This document shows positions 26,159 to 34,097 of a stretch of DNA of 64,000 nucleotides, one piece after another. The stretch comes from Arthrobacter sp. UM1 (GTDB lineage Bacteria > Actinomycetota > Actinomycetes > Actinomycetales > Micrococcaceae): NCBI RefSeq assembly GCF_020483305.1, contig NZ_JACWAB010000008.1, positions 1 to 64,000 of the forward strand, written 5' to 3'. The notes beneath the pieces were generated by a model. The model made no database searches. It worked only from the letters and a program-made list of their open reading frames with translations, and was not told the origin of the DNA. Within the stretch, counting starts at the first letter, position 1. Each line of letters opens with the position of its first letter. A program made the position numbers and the translations under genes.

Positions 26159-26831
26159 GACCCCGAAGACCGAACGCGAATTCGACGGCCCCGTCCTCGT
26201 CATCGGCCTCGGCCGGTTCGGCGCGGCCACCGCTCAGCAGCTCGTCAAGCAGGGCCGCGAGGTCCTCGCGATCGAGCGGGACCAGGAGCTCGTCCAGAAG
26301 TTCTCCGGCCTCCTCACCCACGTGGTGCAGGTGGACGCCACCAACATCGAGGCCCTGGAGCAGCTCGGCGCCCAGGAGTTCACCTCCGCCGTCGTCGGCG
26401 TGGGCACCTCGATCGAGTCCTCCGTGCTCATCACCGCGAACCTCGTGGACCTCGGCGTGGAGCACATCTGGGTCAAGGCGATCACGCCGTCCCACGGCAA
26501 GATCCTCACCCGCATCGGCGCGAACCACGTGGTCTACCCGGAGGCGGACGCGGGCACCCGCGCCGCCCACCTCGTGGGGCGCCGGCTCCTGGACTTCATC
26601 GAGTTCGACGACGGCTTCGCCATCGTCAAGATGTACCCGCCGCGCGAGGTCCGCAGCATGACGCTGGCCGAGTCGCAGATCCGCCGGAAGTACGGCGTGA
26701 CCGTGGTCGGCGTGAAGTCGCCGGGCCAGGACTTCACCTACGCGCAGGCGGACACGTTCGTGGCGGGCGACGACACGCTCATCGTGGCCGGCCAGGTGCA
26801 GCTGCTCGAGCGGTTCGCGGCGCAGGTCTGA
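26151..26831 (+). CDS. Trk/Ktr-type potassium uptake regulatory subunit
   Basis: This 226-residue cytoplasmic RCK protein gates the TrkH-like channel. The N-terminal Rossmann nucleotide-binding site is VIGLGRFGAATAQQL, followed by IERDQELVQKF and VGVGTSIESSVL. The C-terminal TrkA_C domain includes YGVTVVGVKSPGQDFTYAQADT. The start is TTG at 26151, overlapping the trkH stop by 8 bases. The length is typical of KtrA. Confidence 0.92.
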   Translation: MAKTPKTEREFDGPVLVIGLGRFGAATAQQLVKQGREVLAIERDQELVQKFSGLLTHVVQVDATNIEALEQLGAQEFTSAVVGVGTSIESSVLITANLVDLGVEHIWVKAITPSHGKILTRIGANHVVYPEADAGTRAAHLVGRRLLDFIEFDDGFAIVKMYPPREVRSMTLAESQIRRKYGVTVVGVKSPGQDFTYAQADTFVAGDDTLIVAGQVQLLERFAAQV

Positions 26832-26860
26832 CCGGCCGGTCCGCTTCCGCCTCTTCAAAC

Positions 26861-26921
26861 GCTTGTGCACCCCCTGGTGTCAGGATTCGAGGGAAATACT
26901 GACACCAGAGGGTGCACAAGC
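26861..26921. repeat. Long palindrome with GTGCACCC arms, probable bidirectional terminator
   Basis: The 23-base arms 26861-26883 and 26899-26921 (GCTTGTGCACCC ... CTGGTGTCAG) pair with one mismatch around a 15-base loop. A further CGGGTGCACAAG copy follows at about 26930-26941. It lies between the convergent trkA-like gene and proC. It shares the TGCACCC/GGGTGCACAAG outer arms and the 15-base loop size with the element at 16.6 kb. Confidence 0.78.
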
Positions 26922-26983
26922 AGGCGAACCGGGTGCACAAGCCGCCTGGGCAGGCCCCCGGCCCGTCCGGGGCCGGTCCGCCC

Positions 26984-27835
26984 CTACTCCCCCTCGGAGA
27001 GCTCCTTCTCCATCGCGGCGGCCCGCTCGGACGCGGCCCGCTGGCCGGCGGCGATGGCCTCGCGCATGCCGGCGTCGTCGAAGGACGTGATGGCCTTGTC
27101 CGTGGTGCCGCCCGGGGAGGTGACGGCCTTGCGGAGGGCGGCTGCGTCGTGGTTGGCCCCGAGCATCGCGCCCGCGCCGCGCACGGTGAGCGCGGCGAGC
27201 TTCTTGGCGAGGTCCTCGTCCAGGCCGAGCTGCGCGCCCGTGTCCGCCATCGCCTCCGCGAGGTAGAACGCGTAGGCCGGGCCGGAGCCGGAGACCGCGA
27301 TGAGCGCGTTGATCTTCTCCTCCGGGATGCGGACCACCTCGCCGGCAGCCCCCAGGATGGACGCCACGGCGGAGACCTGCGTCTCGCTCGTCTTCGAGTT
27401 CTCGGAGAGGGAGAGGACGCCCATCTGCAGGGTGCTCGGGGTGTTCGGCATGCAGCGCACGATCGCCGCGTCCGGCAGGGCCTTCTCCATCATCGCGATG
27501 GTCACGCCTGCGGCCACGGAGACCACCACGGTGTCCTCGTCCACTGCGGGCGCGATCTCCCGGCAGAGGTCCACGATCCCCTTCGGCTTCACGCCGAGCA
27601 CGACGACGTCGGCCCATTCGGCGAGCTTCCGGTTCGCCTCCTCGTCCTCGCTTGCCGCGAGCACGGTGAGGCCGGTCTCCTCGGCGAGGGCGGCCGCGGA
27701 CTCGCGGGAGTTGGTCGTGGCGCGCACGGACTCGGCCGGGAACCCGGCGGAGAGGACGCCGCGGAGGATGGCGCCGTTCATGTTGCCGGTGCCGAGGAAG
27801 GCGATGTTCTTCGAGGTGCTCGTATCGGTGCTCAT
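26984..27835 (-). CDS. proC: Pyrroline-5-carboxylate reductase
   Basis: ProC reduces 1-pyrroline-5-carboxylate to proline. The 283-residue protein has the NAD(P)H motif IAFLGTGNMNGAILRG, the VVLGVKPKG segment, CMPNTPSTLQMGV, and the substrate motif SGSGPAYAFYLAEAMADTG. TSPGGTTDKAI near the C terminus is also diagnostic. No operon partner is seen upstream. In related actinobacteria proC is close to the TIM-barrel isomerase and Ppx genes, which here lie 11 kb away. Confidence 0.95.
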   Translation of the reverse strand: MSTDTSTSKNIAFLGTGNMNGAILRGVLSAGFPAESVRATTNSRESAAALAEETGLTVLAASEDEEANRKLAEWADVVVLGVKPKGIVDLCREIAPAVDEDTVVVSVAAGVTIAMMEKALPDAAIVRCMPNTPSTLQMGVLSLSENSKTSETQVSAVASILGAAGEVVRIPEEKINALIAVSGSGPAYAFYLAEAMADTGAQLGLDEDLAKKLAALTVRGAGAMLGANHDAAALRKAVTSPGGTTDKAITSFDDAGMREAIAAGQRAASERAAAMEKELSEGE

Positions 27836-28028
27836 ACTGCGAGTCTGTCCCACTGGCGGCGAGCACGCCACCTGCTCCCGCGCTCCGGCGCCGGAATTCC
27901 GCTGGGAGCATGCTGAGACTTCGGGGAACACCCCGTGAACGCAGCGGGGATATCTGGACGCGCGCTCCGTGGATCCGGCCTCCGAAGGCCCAGACGGCCG
28001 GATTTCCCAGGAAGCGCCCACACTCCGC

Positions 28029-28059
28029 TTGGCTGTGCTGAAGGATCGGCTCCTAGAGT
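28029..28059 (+). promoter_or_regulatory. Candidate promoter of a tiny rightward transcript
   Basis: TTGGCT (28029-28034) and TAGAGT (28054-28059) are separated by 19 bases, somewhat long for a sigma-70-type promoter. They stand ahead of a strong Shine-Dalgarno and a 19-codon frame. The upstream gap 27836-28028 shows no other supported gene and probably carries the proC promoter. Confidence 0.35.
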
Positions 28060-28086
28060 CGAAGACGCCTCATGGAGGTGTGAGTG

Positions 28087-28146
28087 ATGAGTCGCCGGGA
28101 CGGTTGGAGAGCCGCCCGGCAGAGCAGGCCCGGACGGACCGGTTGA
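28087..28146 (+). CDS. Candidate 19-residue Arg-rich small peptide
   Basis: The ATG at 28087 is preceded by GGAGGTG with a 6-base spacing, about as good a ribosome binding site as any in the window. The frame encodes 19 residues starting MSRRDGWRAARQS, with six Arg, and stops within the ascending arm of a strong hairpin (28127-28170). There is no rightward gene downstream, so it is not an obvious leader for a neighbour. It could be a small protein, a coding sRNA or chance. It is not related to anything recognised. Confidence 0.4.
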   Translation: MSRRDGWRAARQSRPGRTG

Positions 28147-28199
28147 GAGAACCCGGTCCCCGTCCGGGCCTTCTCATGTCCGCGGGGGTCAGACCCGCG
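28127..28199. terminator. Strong hairpin, serving both the RiPP operon and the small transcript
   Basis: GGCCCGGACG and CGTCCGGGCC form the base of a hairpin from 28127 to 28170, with ACCGG/CCGGT continuing inside it. A second small hairpin, GCGGG/CCCGC, lies at about 28181-28199. Leftward, it stands 50 bases beyond the last ABC gene stop. Rightward, it closes the tiny peptide unit. Confidence 0.65.
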
Positions 28200-28220
28200 C
28201 CGTCTCCTTCCCGGACCGGC

Positions 28221-29879
28221 TCACGTCCGGGCGGGCCAGCGGATGCGCCGCGGGAAGCGGGCCACGGTGCTCTCCCGGTGGGAGATCGCGAGCACCGTGC
28301 AGTCCAGCGCGAGCACCGTCTCCAGCAGGTCATCCTCCGTGCGGCGATCCAGGGCGGCCGTGGTCTCGTCGAGCACGAGCAGCCCCGGCTCCAGCAGCAG
28401 GGCGCGGGCTAGCGCGGCGCGCGCCCGCTGTCCCCCGGAGAGCGAGCCTCCGCCCTCGCCCGTCTGGGTCTGGAGCGGAAGGGGAAGGCCCGCGGCCCGG
28501 AGGGCGTCCTCGAGCATCGCGTCCGTGGCCTCGGGCCGGGCCAGGCGGAGGTTCTCCGCGAGTGTCCCGTGCAGCAGCCCCGCCTCCTGCTCCACGAGCT
28601 GGACGAGCCGCGCCCTCTCCCCCGCGGGCATCCCCGTGGGCGAGGCCGCCGAGCCGTCGGGCAGAAGGAGTCGGACGGCGCCGTCGTCGGGCGCCCAGAG
28701 CCCGGTGGCCAGGTGCGCGAGCGTGGACTTCCCGGACCCCGAGGGCGCGGAGAGCGCCGCCTTCTCCCCCGGCCGCAGGAGCAGGTCCGGGAGGGGAACG
28801 GGGGTGCGGCCGTCGTAGGAGAAGCCGACCCCGACGGCCTCCAGCCCCACGGGCCCGGCGGGCGCGGAGGCCGACGGCGTCGTCGTCGCCGCAGCCCCTT
28901 CGCCCGCCTCCGAGACGCCCTCGGGGACGCCCTCGGAGGCGAGGCGCTGCCCCTCGGCCACGCGCCGGGCGCTCGCGCGCAGAGGCTGGACCTGCGCCGT
29001 CACGGCCACGGCCTGGGAGAGCGGGGCGAGCACCGCGAGCGCCCCCGTGGCGAGGCACGGTGCCCAGACGGCCGGCAGCCCCTCGACCCGGAAGGCCACG
29101 AGGAGGACCCCCACCACGGTGAGGCCGGCGACGGCGTCGCGGAGGTCGTCGCCGAGCTGCTGCCAGCGGCGGAGGCGGGCGTCGAGGGCGTCGCTCTCGG
29201 CGGCCGCGCCGAGGACGGTCCGGCGGGCCTGCTCGGCCTGGCCGAAGACGAGCACCTCCCGCGTGCCGGCGAGGACGTCCAGAACCCGTTCGGAGAGACC
29301 CGCCGCAGCCTCCTGGCGCTGCTCCCCGAGCCGGTGGGACGTGCGGCCCGCGAGCCAGGACACGAGCACCACCGCGGCGAGCGAGCCCGCGCAGACGAGC
29401 CCCAGCCGGAGGTCCGCCGCGAAGGCCGCGGGCAGGGCCGCCCCGGCGATGATGAGCGCGGAGCCGATCTGCGCCACGGTGTGCGCGTAGAAGAACTCGA
29501 GCTTCTCGATGTCCCGCATGGCCGTCCCCGCGAGACGGCCCGTGTGGACGCCGGCGCGGGAGGGCACGCCGCGGGCGAACCCGTCGAAGAGGGACATCCG
29601 CAGGACCGCGAGGACGCGGTAGGCGATCGAGTGGGAGACGTCCATCTCGTGCCACGTCAGGAGGGCGCGCAGGAGCACGAGGGCGGGCAGGGCGGCGATC
29701 CAGGCGGGACCGTCGAGCCTCCGCTCGAGGACGGCGGTGGCCACGATGTGCGCGGTGACCACCGCGAGGGCCGCGAGCGCGAGGCTGCTCGCGAGGCTGA
29801 CGGCGAGGGTCCAGGCGATGCCCCGGCGCTCTCCGCGCAGGGCGGGGACGAGGGCCGCGAGGTCCGAGACGGTTCTCAT
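28221..29879 (-). CDS. ABC exporter half-protein 2 (CydC-like), RiPP operon
   Basis: This 552-residue protein has an N-terminal six-helix exporter domain (for example SLASSLALAALAVVTAHIV and LSWLAGRTSHRLGEQRQ regions) and a C-terminal ATPase. Walker A is SAPSGSGKSTLAH, the signature is LSGGQRARAALARAL, and Walker B with catalytic Glu is LLVLDETTAALD. Its layout resembles CydC/thiol exporters, with a low-complexity Thr/Ala linker between domains. The ATG overlaps the stop of half-protein 1, so the two probably form a heterodimer. Tight coupling to the sagB-like gene argues for peptide export rather than cytochrome bd assembly. Confidence 0.8.
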   Translation of the reverse strand: MRTVSDLAALVPALRGERRGIAWTLAVSLASSLALAALAVVTAHIVATAVLERRLDGPAWIAALPALVLLRALLTWHEMDVSHSIAYRVLAVLRMSLFDGFARGVPSRAGVHTGRLAGTAMRDIEKLEFFYAHTVAQIGSALIIAGAALPAAFAADLRLGLVCAGSLAAVVLVSWLAGRTSHRLGEQRQEAAAGLSERVLDVLAGTREVLVFGQAEQARRTVLGAAAESDALDARLRRWQQLGDDLRDAVAGLTVVGVLLVAFRVEGLPAVWAPCLATGALAVLAPLSQAVAVTAQVQPLRASARRVAEGQRLASEGVPEGVSEAGEGAAATTTPSASAPAGPVGLEAVGVGFSYDGRTPVPLPDLLLRPGEKAALSAPSGSGKSTLAHLATGLWAPDDGAVRLLLPDGSAASPTGMPAGERARLVQLVEQEAGLLHGTLAENLRLARPEATDAMLEDALRAAGLPLPLQTQTGEGGGSLSGGQRARAALARALLLEPGLLVLDETTAALDRRTEDDLLETVLALDCTVLAISHRESTVARFPRRIRWPART

Positions 29880-31561
29880 GCGAGCCTCCCTTCGGCCAGA
29901 ACGGTCCGGGTCTCGGCGGCGGCGAGCGCCTCGGGCCGGTGGGCGATCATGAGGACGGTCCGCTCCCGGGCGGCCCGGCGGAGGGCCTCGAGGACGGCGG
30001 CGGCCGAGGCGTCGTCGAGGGCGCTCGTCGGCTCGTCGAGGAGGAGGGCGTCCGCGCCGGAGAGCAGCGCGCGGGCGATGGCGAGCCGCTGCCGCTGCCC
30101 GCCGGAGAGCCCGAGGCCTCCCTCCCCGAGGACGGCCTGCAGGCCGCCGGGGCGGGCGCGGACCTCGCCGGCGAGGGCCACCTCCTCCAGGGCCTGCCAC
30201 AGCTCGGCCTCGCTCGCATCCGGGGCGTCCGTGCGGAGGGTCTCCGCCACGGTGCCGGGGAAGAGGACGGAGTGCTGCGCGACGACGCCGAGCCGCTGCG
30301 GCGCGGTGACCGTGCCCTCCCAGGGCTCGAGCAGGCCGAGGAGGAGGTCCGCGAGGGTGGACTTGCCCGCGCCGGACTCGCCCTCGAGGGCGTGCAGCCT
30401 CCCGGGCTCCCAGGCGGCGCTCGCCCCGCGGAGCACGGGGGCGCCGGGCTCGTAACCGAAGACGAGCCCCTCGGCGCGCAGGCCCCGGGCGGGGTCTCCG
30501 AGGACGCGGCGTCCGGCCGGGGCGCTGGCCCTGACAGGCCCGTCCGTCTGCGAGGCGCCCTCGCCGGAGGCGCCAGGCGGGGACGGTCGGAGCGCCGTCG
30601 TCGTCGCCCCCGCCGCCTCGAAGGAGGAGAGGGCCGAGAGGCCGAGGTAGCCGGCGTGCCACTGGGTGGCGAGATCGCGGACGGGGCGGAAGGCCTCGCT
30701 CGCGAGGACGAGCACCGCGTACGCCCCCGCGGGCCCCGGCGCGTCTCCGCGCAGGGACTGGACGGCGGCGAGCAGGGCGGCGGCGCCGAGGCCGGCCTGG
30801 ATGCCGAGGTCGGTCAGGGCGGTGTCCGCGAGGGAGACGCGCATGGCCGCCACGGTCCGGGCGTGGAGGGCCCGCGAGCGCTCCTCGAGCCGGGCGCGGA
30901 CGCGGCCCACCGCCCCGAGCGAGCGGAGGGAGGACATGGAGCGGAGGGACTCGAGAACGTCGGCGCTGAGGCTCTCGTAGGTGTCCCAGTGCTGCTCGCC
31001 CGCGGCGGCGAGGCGGGAGCGCCACCACCGGGGGCCGAGCACCGCAAGCGCGAGCCCGGCGAGGACCGCGAGCCCGGCCCACGGGTTGAGGACCGCGAGC
31101 ACGATGACCACGGCCGGGCACAGGATCCACACCTGCAGCGCGGCGGGGATGTAGCGGCTGAGGTACGCGTCCAGCCCGTCCACGCCGTCCGTGAGGGCCA
31201 GCCGCCGCGCGCCGAGCCGGGCGTCCGAGGAGTGCAGCGCCCCGGGCGCCACGAACGCGCGCAGGAGCCTCTGCCGCATCTCGGCGCGGGCGGCGTCCCC
31301 GAAGGCGGCGGCGCGGCGCGCCACGGCCTGCCCCACCGGAATGCGCACGACGACGGCCGCCGCGAGCCCCCAGAGGAACACGGGCCGGCCGCTCAGGGCG
31401 AGCGCGAGACAGAGGGCCTGGGCCCAGAAGAGGAGGGTCCGGGCGCAGGTGAGGGCGGTGAGCACGGCGCAGTCGCGGCGGTGCCCGGCGGTGAGGTCCC
31501 ACATGCGGCCGTCCACGATCCGGCGGATGCCCGCGTCCGCGAGCGCGGCGAGGCGGGTCAT
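29876..31561 (-). CDS. ABC exporter half-protein 1 (CydD-like), RiPP operon
   Basis: This 561-residue partner has hydrophobic helices in the first ~300 residues (PVFLWGLAAAVVVRIPVG; AALQVWILCPAVVIVLAVLN; LAGLALAVLGPRWW). The ATPase has Walker A EGESGAGKSTLAD, signature LSGGQRQRLAIARAL and Walker B ALLLDEPTSALD. Both halves keep a catalytic Glu, so neither ATP site is obviously degenerate. The ATG overlaps the sagB-like stop and the stop overlaps the next ABC start. It is inferred to export the modified peptide and may give self-protection. Confidence 0.8.
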   Translation of the reverse strand: MTRLAALADAGIRRIVDGRMWDLTAGHRRDCAVLTALTCARTLLFWAQALCLALALSGRPVFLWGLAAAVVVRIPVGQAVARRAAAFGDAARAEMRQRLLRAFVAPGALHSSDARLGARRLALTDGVDGLDAYLSRYIPAALQVWILCPAVVIVLAVLNPWAGLAVLAGLALAVLGPRWWRSRLAAAGEQHWDTYESLSADVLESLRSMSSLRSLGAVGRVRARLEERSRALHARTVAAMRVSLADTALTDLGIQAGLGAAALLAAVQSLRGDAPGPAGAYAVLVLASEAFRPVRDLATQWHAGYLGLSALSSFEAAGATTTALRPSPPGASGEGASQTDGPVRASAPAGRRVLGDPARGLRAEGLVFGYEPGAPVLRGASAAWEPGRLHALEGESGAGKSTLADLLLGLLEPWEGTVTAPQRLGVVAQHSVLFPGTVAETLRTDAPDASEAELWQALEEVALAGEVRARPGGLQAVLGEGGLGLSGGQRQRLAIARALLSGADALLLDEPTSALDDASAAAVLEALRRAARERTVLMIAHRPEALAAAETRTVLAEGRLA

Positions 31562-32727
31562 CGGGCGCCTCCCGGGGCCGGGAGCGCCGTCCTGCTCGCC
31601 GGGGCCCAGGCGAGGGCGTGAAGGAGGACCGGGCCGCGGGCTGCCTCCTCCGGGGATACCGTGCAGCCGGAGACCGGGCGGGCCTGGCGGCCTGCGGCGA
31701 GCCCCTCGAGGAGGCTGCGGGCGGCCCGGGTGTGGACGTCCCAGACGCCCTGCCGGGTGGGCGCTCCGTGGAAGAGCTCCACCTCCTCGCAGAGGTCCAG
31801 CCAGTGCTGGTCCGCGAACCGGGCGCCGAGTCCGGGATGCGGGACGGCGCTCTCCTGAAGAGTGCGAGCCGGAGCAGTGCAGGCCGGGGCGGTGCGGGCC
31901 GGGGCGGGCCGAGCCGGGGCGACGAGCTCTGGGGGCTGCGGCGAGCGGCGGGAGGCGAGCAGGCGGAACACGCCCTCGCGGGCGGCCGTCTCTGCGGAGG
32001 TCCCGGCGGCGAGACCAGCGGCGAGGTGGACAGTGAAGGAGCAGACCTCCTCCTCTCCGGCCGCGCGCCAGGGCCCGGCAGGAGCGGAGGGCGTCTCGTC
32101 GGAGGAACGGGCGCTGTCCGCGCTTCCCGGCTCCCCGGCCCCGCCCGCGAGCCGGAGGTCCCGGATCCCGAGCGCTGCGTCGGCGAAGGTCGCGGCGTAG
32201 GCGGCGTCCGCGAGGACGAGGGCGGGGGCTCGGTGGCCGTACGTCGCCCGCGTGCGCTGCTCCAGGGCCGTCAGGGTGATGCGCACCGTGCCCTCCTCGA
32301 CTGAGGGCGGAGTCCAGCCGGGGGCCTTTCGGCGCGCGAGCTCCTCCCACGCTGCGGAGGCGAACCGCCGCCAGCCGCCCGTCTCGGGGTTCGCCACGAG
32401 GTGCTCCCCGGGCAGGTCCACGTGCCACTGGAGCGGGTAGCGCCCTCCGGCGGAGGGGACCCAGCGGCGGCGGACGCTCGTGGGCCGGCCCGCCGCGTCC
32501 GTGTGGAACTCGGCGCCCCAGGCACAGCCCTCGACAAAGCGGAGGGCCTGCGCAGAATGATCTGCCTGGGCGGGCGCCCCGTCGGCGGGAACCTCGCCGG
32601 CTCGCGCGTCGACGCCCGGGCGGAAGCCCCGAGGCACGTGTTCCGCGCCCAGCGCGGCCCAGTCCCCCTCGCGCGGGCCCGGCGGACCCGGCGCGGGCAG
32701 CGGCCTGTCCTCGAAGCAGCTCAGCAT
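31558..32727 (-). CDS. SagB-type azoline dehydrogenase-like protein
   Basis: SagB-family flavoenzymes oxidise azolines to azoles. In this 389-residue protein the SagB features WVPSAGGRYPLQWHVDL (near residue 86) and LTALEQRTRATYGHRAPALV are recognisable. After that domain a second region starts with FRLLASRRSPQPPE near residue 255, resembling the RRS entry of another nitroreductase domain. It is interrupted by Ala/Pro/Arg repeats and is short. The canonical RRS is not seen before the first domain. This could be a divergent two-domain SagB, or one with a decayed half. It begins 11 bases after ycaO and overlaps the ABC gene. Confidence 0.65.
   Translation of the reverse strand: MLSCFEDRPLPAPGPPGPREGDWAALGAEHVPRGFRPGVDARAGEVPADGAPAQADHSAQALRFVEGCAWGAEFHTDAAGRPTSVRRRWVPSAGGRYPLQWHVDLPGEHLVANPETGGWRRFASAAWEELARRKAPGWTPPSVEEGTVRITLTALEQRTRATYGHRAPALVLADAAYAATFADAALGIRDLRLAGGAGEPGSADSARSSDETPSAPAGPWRAAGEEEVCSFTVHLAAGLAAGTSAETAAREGVFRLLASRRSPQPPELVAPARPAPARTAPACTAPARTLQESAVPHPGLGARFADQHWLDLCEEVELFHGAPTRQGVWDVHTRAARSLLEGLAAGRQARPVSGCTVSPEEAARGPVLLHALAWAPASRTALPAPGGAR
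31861..31922. repeat. GC-rich minisatellite inside the sagB-like gene
   Basis: About four imperfect 15-base units of the type GGCCGGGGCGGTGCG encode a repeating Pro-Ala-Arg-Thr-Ala-Pro-Ala pattern in the C-terminal half of the SagB-like protein. It looks like slipped-strand expansion and probably forms a flexible linker. Confidence 0.55.
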
Positions 32728-32738
32728 TCCCTCTCCTC

Positions 32739-34097
32739 TCACATGTGCGGCGCCGGGGCCAGGAGCAGGTCCTCCGGGCCGCCGGGCACGCGCCAGCCCC
32801 GCTCCTGCGCCGCCTGCCGGTAGCGCGGCATCCCGTAGTAGCCGAACGCGGCCGGCGCATTCGGCACCAGGCCGGGGACGATCACCCGCGCCACCGCGAG
32901 CCCGGTGGGCCGCACGTCCGGCGTCGTGAGGTCCTTGACGATGACGGAGCGGCCGCTCGCCGCGATCCGCCGCCGCAGCTCCTCCGGGGGCACGTCCGGC
33001 ACGTCCTCGATCCGGACCGTCCGGCCGCCCGGGGCGCTCCACCGGCGTGCGAGCGAGTGCAGGCGCTCGTCCTGCCAGACCTGCACGTGCGCGCCGAGGT
33101 CCCGGACGCGGCGCATGTGCTCCCCGGCGGAGTCGAGGTAGCGGCCGTCCGCCCGGTGCTCCAGGTGCAGCCCCTTGGCCATGAGCCCGGCCTCGATCGC
33201 CTCGAAGACCCAGCCGTCCGCCTCCGCCGTGCCCTTCGTGTAGATCCATGTGTGGACGGCCTCGAGGACGGCCTTGCGGGCGGCCTCCTCCGCCGTCGGC
33301 TTCGCGGCGAAGCCCGCCGCGAAGAGTCCCGTGGCCGGGTCGCGGACGAGCGCCGCCATCGCGGGCGCGAACTCCGAGGGCATGACGACGACGCTCCACT
33401 CCAGATCGCACCCCCGCATCGCCTCGGCCACGCCGGGCAGGGAGGCGGGGTCCACGGCGTCCGCGGGGCCGTCGAGGTGCCACCAGACCTCGAGGGCGTC
33501 CCGCTCCGCCACCTCGTAGAGGGCCCGGCTCACGGCGTCCTCGAGCCCCTGGCCCGTGGCGATCCCCGCATAGTTGAGGTGGTGCACGCGGGGCAGGTGC
33601 CGCCAGCGGCTCAGCCTCCAGTTCAGGTAAACGAGGCTCGCGGGGACGAGGACGTCCCGCTCGCCGCCGTCGGGCAGCCGCTCCCGGCAGGGCGCCCACA
33701 GGGCGGGGGTGTCCTCGGTGAGGTCCTCGTACTCGAATCCCTCGCGCTCGAGCTGCCAGGGCGCGAACCGCGGCAGGCCTTCGAGCTCCACCACCTCGCG
33801 GCCCTGCTCCCGCAGCTCGCGGCGCGTGCCCTCGGGCAGGTCCTCCGGCAGGAGGTTGCCGCAGTAGCGCTCGCACGCCTCGGCGACGGCCGCGATCCTC
33901 GCCTGCTCCCGGTCCCCGAAGGTGGTTCCGAGCGAGACCCGGTCCGCGGGCCACTCGCCGAGCCGGCGGGCGTCCGCCACCTCGGCCGTGAGGGAGACGT
34001 AGGCGTCCGGGGCGCCTTCGGGGCGCAGCACTTCGCGGACGCGGCGGATGATTCCGGTGTGCTCGTCGACGAGCGAGTCGAGGGGCCAGTGCGTCAT
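32739..34097 (-). CDS. YcaO-domain cyclodehydratase
   Basis: YcaO proteins use ATP to activate backbone amides, forming azolines from Ser, Thr or Cys. The 452-residue protein has the two conserved Glu-rich helices: SLGTTFGDREQARIAAVAEA then CERYCGN (about 55-80), and NYAGIATGQGLEDAVSRALY then EVAERDALEVWW (about 172-205). Later SVVVMPSEFAP and GLFAAGFAAKPTAEEAARKAVLEA follow family order. The C terminus ends LAPAPHM, a remnant of the Pro-rich tail of azoline-forming YcaOs. The ATG overlaps the hydrolase stop (ATGA). The SagB-like neighbour favours azole formation over thioamidation; no TfuA gene is present. Confidence 0.88.
   Translation of the reverse strand: MTHWPLDSLVDEHTGIIRRVREVLRPEGAPDAYVSLTAEVADARRLGEWPADRVSLGTTFGDREQARIAAVAEACERYCGNLLPEDLPEGTRRELREQGREVVELEGLPRFAPWQLEREGFEYEDLTEDTPALWAPCRERLPDGGERDVLVPASLVYLNWRLSRWRHLPRVHHLNYAGIATGQGLEDAVSRALYEVAERDALEVWWHLDGPADAVDPASLPGVAEAMRGCDLEWSVVVMPSEFAPAMAALVRDPATGLFAAGFAAKPTAEEAARKAVLEAVHTWIYTKGTAEADGWVFEAIEAGLMAKGLHLEHRADGRYLDSAGEHMRRVRDLGAHVQVWQDERLHSLARRWSAPGGRTVRIEDVPDVPPEELRRRIAASGRSVIVKDLTTPDVRPTGLAVARVIVPGLVPNAPAAFGYYGMPRYRQAAQERGWRVPGGPEDLLLAPAPHM

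Noticed and set aside
28221..31561. True cydDC for cytochrome bd assembly
   Set aside because: Translational overlap with the SagB-like gene and absence of cydAB make a peptide-export role more likely, though the fold is CydDC-like.
32739..34097. YcaO acting in thioamidation or ribosomal S12 modification
   Set aside because: No TfuA gene is adjacent, and a SagB-like gene and a short precursor ORF are, which fits azole formation better.
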